Shown here piece by piece: positions 37,405-44,328 of a stretch of 64,000 nt of DNA. Under the pieces are notes generated by a model. The model worked only from the letters and a program-made list of their open reading frames with translations. It did no database searches and was not told the origin of the DNA. The position numbers and the translations under genes were made by a program. Position 1 is the stretch's first letter. Each line of letters opens with the position of its first letter. This DNA is from Roseovarius sp. Pro17 (GTDB taxonomy: Bacteria > Pseudomonadota > Alphaproteobacteria > Rhodobacterales > Rhodobacteraceae): contig NZ_CP141179.1 in assembly GCF_035599575.1 (NCBI RefSeq), positions 3,318,501 to 3,382,500 of the forward strand, read 5' to 3'.

Positions 37405-38747
37405 TGCACCACGCCCAGATCGCCCAGCGGGCCTTCAACACGCCGCTGATGGTGGACCCTGCCAAGGCACTGGCGTTCCTGTCGGGACTGGGGCCACGCA
37501 TCACGGGCCAGGACATCACCTTCCACGGCGTGGAGACCGATGCCGCTGATCAGGCGGCCGCCGCGCAGCCCGTCCGCGTTTCGCTGTTCGGCACTGATCT
37601 CGCCCAGCGCCATCAGCGCAATGGCAGCCCGCCCTACGCAGTGATCGACGGCATTGCCGTGATCGAAATCGCCGGCACGCTGGTGCATCGCGGGGCGTGG
37701 ATTGGCCAGTCGTCCGGTCTGACGTCATACGAGGGCATCGCTGCCCAGATCAACGCGGCAATGGCCGATCCTGACGTGCTCGGGATTGCCCTCGATATTG
37801 ACAGCTTCGGCGGTGAGGTCGCGGGGGCCTTCGATCTGGCCGACCGGATCCGGGCGGCGCGGGCAGTAAAGCCGGTGCAGGCCTTCGTGGCGGAACACGC
37901 GCTGTCCGCTGGTTACGTTCTGGCATCCCAGGCCGATCGCATCATCCTGCCGCGCACCGGGGCGGTCGGCAGCATCGGCGTCGTAGCGCTGCACACTGAC
38001 ATGAGCGGCGCGCTGGATCAGAAAGGCATCGCCGTGACGCTGATCCATGCCGGGATCCACAAGATCGACGCCAATCCTTACCAGCCCCTGCCCGAGGCGG
38101 TGCACGACCAGATGCAGCGCGAGCTGGAGGTCGTGCGCTTCCTCTTCGCCGAGACCGTCGCCGCCGGGCGCGGGGATCGTCTCAGCCATGCCGCCGCGCT
38201 GGCAACAGAGGCTGCCGTGCTCCGCGGCGCTGATGCCATTGCCGCCGGTCTTGCCGACGAACTGGCGGATCCAATCACCGCCTTCCGCACCTTCGCAGCC
38301 GCCCCGCGCGGCACCAATCCCACCAGCAGAAAGGGTCCACAGATGACCACCAACTCCACCGACACCCCGAATTCGGATCAGATTGCCACCCCGCCCTCGC
38401 CTCAGCCCGCAGCAACGGCTGCCGAGACTGCACCCGAACCGCCCATTGAAGCAGCTGCACTCATGCCCACGCCTGACACATCCACCATGAGCGCTGACGC
38501 CGTCCGCGCCGAGGCTGCTGAGGTCGCACAGGTCTGCGCGCAGGCCGCCCTGCTGGGGGTGGACATCGACGCCGCCGACGCTGTTGCGCGCGGGCTGAAA
38601 CCTGAAGCCCTGCGCGCCCGCGTGCTGGCCGATCTTGCCACCCGCAGCGACGCCGCTGGCATCATCGCCACCGCCCCTGCGGCGGCTGCCGCCAAGGACA
38701 GCCCGATCATCGCCGCGGCGAAGAAGGCCGCCTCAACCTCGCGCTGA
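37404..38747 (+). CDS. S49 capsid maturation protease with C-terminal scaffold region
   Basis: About 447 residues. The first 300 are an S49/ClpP-type serine protease: GTLVHRGAWIGQSSGLTSYEGI, ALDIDSFGGEVAGAFDLADRI and the nucleophile Ser in EHALSAGYVLASQAD; the Lys of the dyad is expected near GALDQKGIAVTLIHAG. The remaining 130 are Ala/Pro/Thr-rich, as in scaffold segments, and are probably also made alone from an internal start (see 38343). The ATG overlaps the portal stop (TGATG). Confidence 0.92.
   Translation: MHHAQIAQRAFNTPLMVDPAKALAFLSGLGPRITGQDITFHGVETDAADQAAAAQPVRVSLFGTDLAQRHQRNGSPPYAVIDGIAVIEIAGTLVHRGAWIGQSSGLTSYEGIAAQINAAMADPDVLGIALDIDSFGGEVAGAFDLADRIRAARAVKPVQAFVAEHALSAGYVLASQADRIILPRTGAVGSIGVVALHTDMSGALDQKGIAVTLIHAGIHKIDANPYQPLPEAVHDQMQRELEVVRFLFAETVAAGRGDRLSHAAALATEAAVLRGADAIAAGLADELADPITAFRTFAAAPRGTNPTSRKGPQMTTNSTDTPNSDQIATPPSPQPAATAAETAPEPPIEAAALMPTPDTSTMSADAVRAEAAEVAQVCAQAALLGVDIDAADAVARGLKPEALRARVLADLATRSDAAGIIATAPAAAAAKDSPIIAAAKKAASTSR
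38343..38747 (+). CDS. Nested in-frame scaffold protein (Nu3-like)
   Basis: An in-frame ATG at 38343, preceded by AGAAAGGG at a suitable distance, would give a 134-residue protein matching the Ala-rich C-terminal part of the protease (MTTNSTDTPNSDQIATP...). Lambda makes its scaffold Nu3 from an internal start within gene C in the same way. The ribosome site and the junction between folded and low-complexity parts support it; expression is not proved. Confidence 0.6.
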   Translation: MTTNSTDTPNSDQIATPPSPQPAATAAETAPEPPIEAAALMPTPDTSTMSADAVRAEAAEVAQVCAQAALLGVDIDAADAVARGLKPEALRARVLADLATRSDAAGIIATAPAAAAAKDSPIIAAAKKAASTSR

Positions 38748-38790
38748 TCGCAGCACCACTCGCCAAGCCCCTAAACATGGAGACTGACCA

Positions 38791-39171
38791 ATGCCCGTCC
38801 TGACGCAACCGCCCGGCATGGGCGATGTCCTCAAATATGAGGTCAACCCGAGCTACACCCGCGAAGTGGTCACGCTGCTGCAAGGCATGCCCTATCCGGT
38901 CGGCTCGGTGCTCGGCCAGATCACCGCCAGCGGCAAGTACAAGCTGGCGACCAGCGGCGGCGCTGATGGCGCGCAGACCGCCACTGCCGTCTTGCTCTAC
39001 GCCGTCGACGCCACGCTCGCTGATGCGACCGGCATCGTCGTCATGCGCGGCCCCTCGATCGTGTCGCGGGCAGGCCTCGCTTACGACGGCACCGTCGATG
39101 ACAGCGCCAAGATCACCACCAAGATCGGCCAGCTGGCCGCCGTCGGCATCATTGCCCGCGACGGCGTCTGA
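38791..39171 (+). CDS. Head decoration protein gpD
   Basis: 126 residues. The stretch MGDVLKYEVNPSYTREVVTLL, then PVGSVLGQITASGKYKL and ATAVLLYAVDA, is typical of gpD-like capsid cement proteins that stabilise the expanded head. Preceded by ACATGGAGA. It sits between the protease/scaffold and the major capsid gene, as in lambda. Confidence 0.9.
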   Translation: MPVLTQPPGMGDVLKYEVNPSYTREVVTLLQGMPYPVGSVLGQITASGKYKLATSGGADGAQTATAVLLYAVDATLADATGIVVMRGPSIVSRAGLAYDGTVDDSAKITTKIGQLAAVGIIARDGV

Positions 39172-39202
39172 CACCACACCCCTTCATCCCCCGGAGCACC
39201 CT

Positions 39203-40225
39203 ATGACCCTTGTCCGCAATCCCTTTGACGCTGGCGGCTATTCGCTGGCCGAGATGACGCAGGCCATCAATATCCTGCCCAACCTCTACACCCGCCTTGG
39301 CCAGATCGGCCTCTTCCGCTTCGAAGGGGTCAGCCAGCGTTCGGTGATCATCGAGCAATACGAGGGGGTGCTGAACCTGCTGCCCTCGGTCCCCCTCGGC
39401 GGTCCCGCCACTGTCGGCACCCGCGAAGGTCGGGCCATGCGCAGCTTTGCCCTGCCGTGGATCCCGCATGACGACGTGATCCTGCCGGGCGACGTCCAGG
39501 GAAGCCCCGCGCTGGGCACCTTCGATGCAGCCGATCCGCTGGTCGAGGTGATGAACCGCAAGCTGATGCTGATGCGCCGCAAGCACGCCCAGACCCGCGA
39601 ATACATGGAGATGAATGCCCTGCGCGGCATCGTCAAGGACGGCGCGGGCACGACGCTTTACAATTACTTCACCGAGTTCGGCCTCGCGCAGTTCTCGGTG
39701 GACTTCCTCCTCGGCACTGCGGGTACGAATGTGCAGGGCAAGGTTCGCGAAGTGTTGCGCGCGGTCGAGGACAACTTGCTGGGCGAGGCAATGTCCTCGG
39801 TCCATGCCCTCGTCAGCCGCGAGTTCTTCGACAAGCTGATCGCGCACCCGAAGACCGAGGAGGCCTACAAGTTCTATGCGGCCACCGGGGCGCAGCCGCT
39901 GCGCGAGGATACGCGCCGCAGCTTTCCCTTCGCGGGCATCGTGTTCGAGGAGTATTCCGGCACCGTGACGCTTTCAACCAACGCCAGCGAACGGCTGGTG
40001 CCTGCCAGCGAAGGCATCGCGTTCCCGCTTGGCACGATGGATACCTTCACCACCTATGGCGGCCCGGCCAACCTGCTGGAAGCGGCCAATACCATGGGCC
40101 TGCCGCTCTACGCCCGCCAGCATCTCGACGAGAAAGGCCGCTGGATTGATCTGATGACGGAGGCCTCGATCCTGCCGGTAAACAAACGGCCGCGCATCGC
40201 GATCCGCCTGCACACCTCAAACTGA
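39203..40225 (+). CDS. Major capsid protein E
   Basis: 340 residues starting MTLVRNPFDAGGYSLAEMTQAIN, with GGAGCACC before ATG 39203. The frame is open far upstream but only as a shadow of gpD. Family features are the N-terminal arm, GRAMRSFALPWIPHDDVILPGDVQG, the E-loop region and the C-terminal GGPANLLEAANTMGLPLYAR. It is of HK97 fold, as in lambda gpE, and forms the head shell. Confidence 0.93.
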   Translation: MTLVRNPFDAGGYSLAEMTQAINILPNLYTRLGQIGLFRFEGVSQRSVIIEQYEGVLNLLPSVPLGGPATVGTREGRAMRSFALPWIPHDDVILPGDVQGSPALGTFDAADPLVEVMNRKLMLMRRKHAQTREYMEMNALRGIVKDGAGTTLYNYFTEFGLAQFSVDFLLGTAGTNVQGKVREVLRAVEDNLLGEAMSSVHALVSREFFDKLIAHPKTEEAYKFYAATGAQPLREDTRRSFPFAGIVFEEYSGTVTLSTNASERLVPASEGIAFPLGTMDTFTTYGGPANLLEAANTMGLPLYARQHLDEKGRWIDLMTEASILPVNKRPRIAIRLHTSN

Positions 40226-40235
40226 CCGGCGCGTC

Positions 40236-40550
40236 ATGAATGTCTTTGCCGCCGCTATGGACCGGATCTTCGCCAACCCGTCCATGGCGGTGGTCGCATT
40301 GTGGATCTCGGGCACCACGTCGGAAGAAAGTTCCATCCGGGTGATCCGTCGCGCTCCGGATCGTATCACCGAGTTTGGCGCTGCGCGGCTCATGAGTGAT
40401 ACGATGGTGCTGGATGTTCGCGTCTGCGACCTGGCCGATCCGCGCACCGGCGATCTGATCGTCATCGGCACTGACAGCTTTACGATCCAGGGAGAACCTG
40501 TGCGCGACAGCGACCGCCTGATCTGGACGTTGGATCTGCGGCCATCATGA
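40236..40550 (+). CDS. Head-tail attachment protein
   Basis: 104 residues, beta-rich, beginning MNVFAAAMDRIFANPSMAVVALW. Size, position after the capsid gene and the ending DSFTIQGEPVRDSDRLIWTLDLRPS fit the lambda FII-like head-tail joining proteins. It overlaps the next gene by 4 bp. Confidence 0.75.
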   Translation: MNVFAAAMDRIFANPSMAVVALWISGTTSEESSIRVIRRAPDRITEFGAARLMSDTMVLDVRVCDLADPRTGDLIVIGTDSFTIQGEPVRDSDRLIWTLDLRPS

Positions 40551-41182
40551 AGCTGAAGCTCGATATTGATCCCGATCTCGTCGCGATGATGGCCGCCGAG
40601 GTTAAGGCGGGAGAACGCGCGGTATCTGCTGCCATGCGCGAGGCCGGGACCGGGCTGAAATCCGACTGGCGCGGGCAAATCACTAGCGCAGGGCTCGGAC
40701 GACGGCTCGCCAACTCGATCCGCAGCCAAAACTTCCCGCGGGCGGGCGAAAGCCTCGATGCCGCCGCACTGGTCTGGTCCAAAGTCCCAGTGATCATCGG
40801 GGCGCACGACACTGGCCCGCTGATCCGCTCGAAGGACGGATTCTGGCTTGCGATCCCGCTGCCTGCGGCGGGCAAATCCACGCGCGGCGGCCGGATCACG
40901 CCCGGCGAATGGGAACGGCGTCGCGGTCTGCGCCTTCGCTTCGTCTATCGCCGGACGGGCCCGAGCCTGCTGGTGGCCGAGGGACGACTGAACACCAAGG
41001 GTCAGGCGGTAGTGTCTCGTTCCAAAACCGGGCGCGGCAAGGTCACCGCGCCGATCTTCCTGCTGGTACCGCAGGTGAAGTTGCCGAAGCGGCTGAACCT
41101 CGACCGGGATGCAGAACGGGCGCTGGACAGCGTGCCGGAGTTGATCGTGGCGAATTGGGTGGACGGGCGCTTCAGTCAATGA
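40547..41182 (+). CDS. DUF6441 family minor tail protein
   Basis: 211 residues. The sequence has MREAGTGLKSDWRGQITSAGLGRRLANSIRSQNFP (in pieces) and LVAEGRLNTKGQAVVSRSKTGRG, as in DUF6441 phage proteins, which take the place of lambda Z-type tail completion proteins. The order head-attachment, DUF6441, tail terminator is kept, apart from the methyltransferase inserted after it. Confidence 0.82.
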   Translation: MKLKLDIDPDLVAMMAAEVKAGERAVSAAMREAGTGLKSDWRGQITSAGLGRRLANSIRSQNFPRAGESLDAAALVWSKVPVIIGAHDTGPLIRSKDGFWLAIPLPAAGKSTRGGRITPGEWERRRGLRLRFVYRRTGPSLLVAEGRLNTKGQAVVSRSKTGRGKVTAPIFLLVPQVKLPKRLNLDRDAERALDSVPELIVANWVDGRFSQ

Positions 41183-41224
41183 CGGCTCTGCGGGACGGAG
41201 TGGGCCCTTAAAAAAGCATAGACT

Positions 41225-41253
41225 TTGACATTTTCGGCATCCTGGCCGATATA
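41225..41253 (+). promoter_or_regulatory. Sigma70-like promoter of the moron methyltransferase
   Basis: TTGACA at 41225-41230, a 17-bp spacer and GATATA at 41248-41253, about 190 bp before the methyltransferase ATG and outside any phage gene. The -35 is perfect and the -10 imperfect. Independent promoters are typical for cargo inserted into late phage operons. Confidence 0.55.
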
Positions 41254-41436
41254 GCCAGCATGGTTGAGAAGGACATCCACATTGTCGCCCGGTTTGCCGG
41301 TATCCCCTTGGCGGGATGCCGGGATGCCGATCACGCGAACTGACCACGCTGATTGCCAGCCTCGGCCTCGCCCGTTCGGACGAGGCTGTTTGGCGTGGAA
41401 AACGTGCCTCGTCCTCCCTTTTCTCTGGAGACAAAC

Positions 41437-42168
41437 ATGGCACAGAATATCTACGACAATCCCGACTTCTTCGCTGGCTACAGCCAGCTTCCCCGACAGG
41501 TGGAAGGGCTGGACGGTGCGCCGGAATGGCCAGCTATCCGGGCCTTATTACCTGAATTGACCGGTCGGCGCCTGGCCGACTTGGGTTGCGGCTTCGGATG
41601 GGCCACACGCTGGTTCCGCGACCAGGGGGCGTCCTCGGTTCTCGGCCTCGATCTGTCACAGAATATGATCGAACGTGCGAGAACCGACACGGAGGATGCC
41701 GGGATCGAATACCGGATTGCCGATCTGGAAACTCTTGAACTGCCTGAGGCGGCCTTCGATCTGGTCTACAGCGCGCTGACCTTCCATTATGTGCGGGATT
41801 TCGAGCGACTGATCCGCATGATTCACGCGGCGCTGGCACCCGGTGGAGATCTGGTTTTCACCATCGAGCATCCGATCTTCATGGCAGCGGCCCATCCGCG
41901 TTGGACGCTGGACGAAGACGGACGGAAGACTTGGCCGGTCAATGGCTATTCTATTGAGGGCGAACGCCGCACTGACTGGTTCGCCAAAGGTGTGCTGAAG
42001 CACCATCGAACCTTGGCAACCACGATCAACACGCTGATCGGCGCGGGGTTCGAGTTGCACTGGATGGAAGAGTTTGCGCCCATGCCAGAACAGATCGCGG
42101 AGATACCGGAACTGTCTGAAGAACTGGAGCGGCCGATGATGTTGCTGGTTTCGGCGCAGAAGCGCTGA
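41437..42168 (+). CDS. Class I SAM-dependent methyltransferase (moron)
   Basis: 243 residues starting MAQNIYDNPDFFAGYSQLP, with CTGGAGA before the ATG. SAM-binding motif I is RRLADLGCGFGWATRWFRDQGA, followed by LGLDLSQNMIERAR, and motif IV is EAAFDLVYSALTFHYVRD. The family resembles small-molecule methyltransferases of the UbiE/BioC group. It is placed between two tail genes where no such enzyme is needed for the virion, with its own promoter and a downstream hairpin. The substrate is unknown; lysogenic conversion is the likely reason for its presence. Confidence 0.9.
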   Translation: MAQNIYDNPDFFAGYSQLPRQVEGLDGAPEWPAIRALLPELTGRRLADLGCGFGWATRWFRDQGASSVLGLDLSQNMIERARTDTEDAGIEYRIADLETLELPEAAFDLVYSALTFHYVRDFERLIRMIHAALAPGGDLVFTIEHPIFMAAAHPRWTLDEDGRKTWPVNGYSIEGERRTDWFAKGVLKHHRTLATTINTLIGAGFELHWMEEFAPMPEQIAEIPELSEELERPMMLLVSAQKR

Positions 42169-42174
42169 CTCCCT

Positions 42175-42205
42175 CCGTCGCCCAGCCTTCTAATCTGGGC
42201 GACGG
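42175..42205 (+). terminator. Strong hairpin after the moron methyltransferase
   Basis: An 11-bp perfect stem (CCGTCGCCCAG / CTGGGCGACGG) with a 9-base loop starts 7 bp after the stop codon. No clear T-run follows, so it may be a Rho-assisted terminator or an RNA-stabilising hairpin. Confidence 0.6.
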
Positions 42206-42269
42206 GCTATCGAATGACTTGAAGGGGCTTCAAGCGGACTTCTCTGAACTTTCAATATAGCGAAAATAT

Positions 42270-42689
42270 ATGCCCACCCTCCGCGAAACCATCCTCACCG
42301 CGCTGCACGCGCGGCTCTCGGCGCTGCCCGCCACCGCTCTGCGTGGCGAGGTTTTGCCCGAGCGCATCCCTGCTGCGGGCGTGCTGATCCTGCGCGATGG
42401 AGAGCCGGGCGAACCCGAGGTGACGCTGTCGCCGCTAGCCTACCACTTCCAGCACCGGGCAGAGATAGAGTCGGTTGTGCAGGGCACCGACCGTGACGCC
42501 GCCTTCGACACGCTGACCGCCAGCATTGGCGCGGCGCTCGCCGCCGACCGCACGCTGGGCGGGCTCTGCGCTTGGGTCGAAGCGGAAGCGCCGCGGCCGG
42601 TCGATCTGCCGGTCGAGGGCGCGGCGAGCCTAAAGGCGGCCGTCATCCCGGTCGTCCTGCACTATTCAACGGCCGATCCGCTGGCCTGA
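42270..42689 (+). CDS. Minor tail protein U-like (tail terminator)
   Basis: 139 residues: RETILTALHARLSALPATALRGEVLPERIPAAGVLILRDGEP (in pieces) and YHFQHRAEIESVVQGTDRDAAFDTL match small gpU/tail-terminator proteins of siphophages. The position before the tail tube gene fits. It ends 24 bp before the tube gene, which has GAGGAG upstream. Confidence 0.75.
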   Translation: MPTLRETILTALHARLSALPATALRGEVLPERIPAAGVLILRDGEPGEPEVTLSPLAYHFQHRAEIESVVQGTDRDAAFDTLTASIGAALAADRTLGGLCAWVEAEAPRPVDLPVEGAASLKAAVIPVVLHYSTADPLA

Positions 42690-42713
42690 TCCCGACAACC
42701 CGAGGAGAACACA

Positions 42714-43652
42714 ATGGCACGAGCCCAAGGGGCGCGGGCGCAGATGGCGCTTGCGTTCGAGACGACCTATGGAACCCCCCCGGTGGGCGGTTTCACCAAG
42801 ATGCCCTTCGCCAGCACCTCGCTGGGGGCGGAGCAACCGCTGCTGAACTCGGAACTGCTGGGCTACGGTCGCGATCCACTGGCGCCGATCAAGGACGCAG
42901 TGACGGCGGATGGCGACGTCGTCGTGCCGCTCGACGCGGAAGCCTTCGGGTTCTGGCTGAAGGCGGCGTTCGATGATCCGACCACGACAGGTTCCAGCCC
43001 CTGGACACATGAGTTTCAGTCCGGTGCCTGGACGCTGCCCAGCATGTCCATCGAGACCGGCATGCCCGAGGTGCCGCGATTTGCGATGTATTCCGGCTGT
43101 GTGGTCGACCAGATCAACTGGCAGATGCAGAGATCTGGCCTACTGACCGCAACGGCGCGGCTGGTGGCGCAGGGCGAGACGGTCGGCACGACCACCAGCG
43201 CCGGGACACCCGCAGCGCTCCAATTGCAGCGCTTCGGTCATTTCAACGGGGCGATCACCCGCAATGGCTCGGCCCTCGGTAATGTCGTCTCGGCCGATAT
43301 CACCTACGCCAACAATCTCGACCGGATCGAAACCATCCGCTCGGACGGCCGCATCGACGGCGCTGACCCGTCCATTGCGGCTCTGACCGGCTCCATTGAA
43401 GTCCGGTTCGCCGATCAGACGCTGGTAACACAGGCGATCAACGGTGATCCCTGCGAGCTGGAGTTTGCCTATGTGCTGCCCTCGGGTGAGAGCTTCACCT
43501 TCACCGTGCACGCCGTTTACCTGCCGCGCCCACGGATCGAGATTTCCGGCCCGCAGGGCGTCCAGGCCACCTTCGACTGGCAGGCCGCGCGTGACAGCGT
43601 GGTCGGTCGGATGTGCACCGCAACCCTGATCAATGACATTGAGGTATACTGA
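42714..43652 (+). CDS. Major tail tube protein
   Basis: 312 residues. The N-terminal half (ALAFETTYGTPPVGGFTKMPFAS, LNSELLGYGRDP, GDVVVPLDAEAFGFWLKAAF, in pieces) is typical of siphovirus tube proteins of DUF3168/TIGR-like groups that start with an integration arm. The C-terminal part (EFAYVLPSGESFTFTVHAVYLPRP, in pieces) forms a second beta domain. The stop overlaps the chaperone ATG by one base. Confidence 0.85.
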   Translation: MARAQGARAQMALAFETTYGTPPVGGFTKMPFASTSLGAEQPLLNSELLGYGRDPLAPIKDAVTADGDVVVPLDAEAFGFWLKAAFDDPTTTGSSPWTHEFQSGAWTLPSMSIETGMPEVPRFAMYSGCVVDQINWQMQRSGLLTATARLVAQGETVGTTTSAGTPAALQLQRFGHFNGAITRNGSALGNVVSADITYANNLDRIETIRSDGRIDGADPSIAALTGSIEVRFADQTLVTQAINGDPCELEFAYVLPSGESFTFTVHAVYLPRPRIEISGPQGVQATFDWQAARDSVVGRMCTATLINDIEVY

Positions 43653-44089
43653 TGCTCACGCTCGATCTGACGAACCAGCCGCGCTGGCATGACCTTGCGC
43701 CCGGCGTGCGGGTGCAGCTGCGCCCCCTGACCACCGCGCTGATGGTGGCAACCCGTAGCGATGCGGCCGTCGAGGCGGTCCCCGAGGACGCGTCCGACGA
43801 AGAACGCGCCGTCGCCTTCGCCAAGGCACTGGCCCGGCGGGCGGTGCTCACCTGGGAGGGCATCGGCGATGCGGACGACAATCCCATCGACCCCAGCCCC
43901 GAGGCCATCGACGCGCTGCTCGACATCTGGCCGATCTTCGAGGCTTTCCAGCTGACCTACGTGTCGAAAGGTCTGCTCTTGGAACAGGAAAAAAACGTCT
44001 CCGCGTCCTCGCCGAGTGGTCCTTCGGCGGGGGCGCGCGCTACTGTCAAGCGTGCGAAGCGACCTGCGAAGACTGCCCTGCGCGGCTGA
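43652..44089 (+). CDS. Tail assembly chaperone, unshifted form (G-like)
   Basis: 145 residues. The first 110 are the conserved chaperone part (RWHDLAPGVRVQLRPLTTALMVATRS, AVLTWEGIGDADDNPIDPSPEAIDALLDIWPIFEAF, in pieces). After the slippery site the reading changes to a Ser/Arg/Lys-rich tail that looks like noise. This is the expected major product, as lambda gpG. Confidence 0.82.
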   Translation: MLTLDLTNQPRWHDLAPGVRVQLRPLTTALMVATRSDAAVEAVPEDASDEERAVAFAKALARRAVLTWEGIGDADDNPIDPSPEAIDALLDIWPIFEAFQLTYVSKGLLLEQEKNVSASSPSGPSAGARATVKRAKRPAKTALRG

Positions 44090-44328
44090 ACCCGCCACTC
44101 ACGCATGACGGTTGGCAGGTCTGGGACCTCGTCGGACGCCTCGGCGGTCAGCTGCGCGTGCTGCCGGGCGCGGTGATCGGCTGGGATCTGAACGCGGCGC
44201 TCGCGCTTGGTGACGCGCTGGGCATCCCGCCTCCGGCCATGGCCGAACTGCTGCCCGTCATCGAGGCGGTGATGGTGGCAAAACTTAACGAACAGATGGA
44301 GCAATCCCATGGCGGAAAAACGGGTTAG
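43652..44328 (+). CDS. Tail assembly chaperone, -1 frameshift fusion (GT-like)
   Basis: At 43990-43996 the coding frame reads A AAA AAC, the classic -1 slippery heptamer. After slipping, the frame stays open to TAG 44326-44328 and gives a protein-like extension (GARYCQACEATCEDC, DGWQVWDLVGRLGGQLRVLPG, AELLPVIEAVMVAKLNEQMEQ) with four Cys. A possible hairpin CGCCGA/TCGGCG (44010-44029) lies downstream. The extension ends over the tape measure start, as T does in lambda. It would be the minor product that loads the tape measure. Confidence 0.85.

Noticed and set aside
40217..41443. Open frame of 408 codons on the minus strand over the head-tail genes
   Set aside because: Shadow of the head-attachment and DUF6441 genes; no ribosome site or motif.
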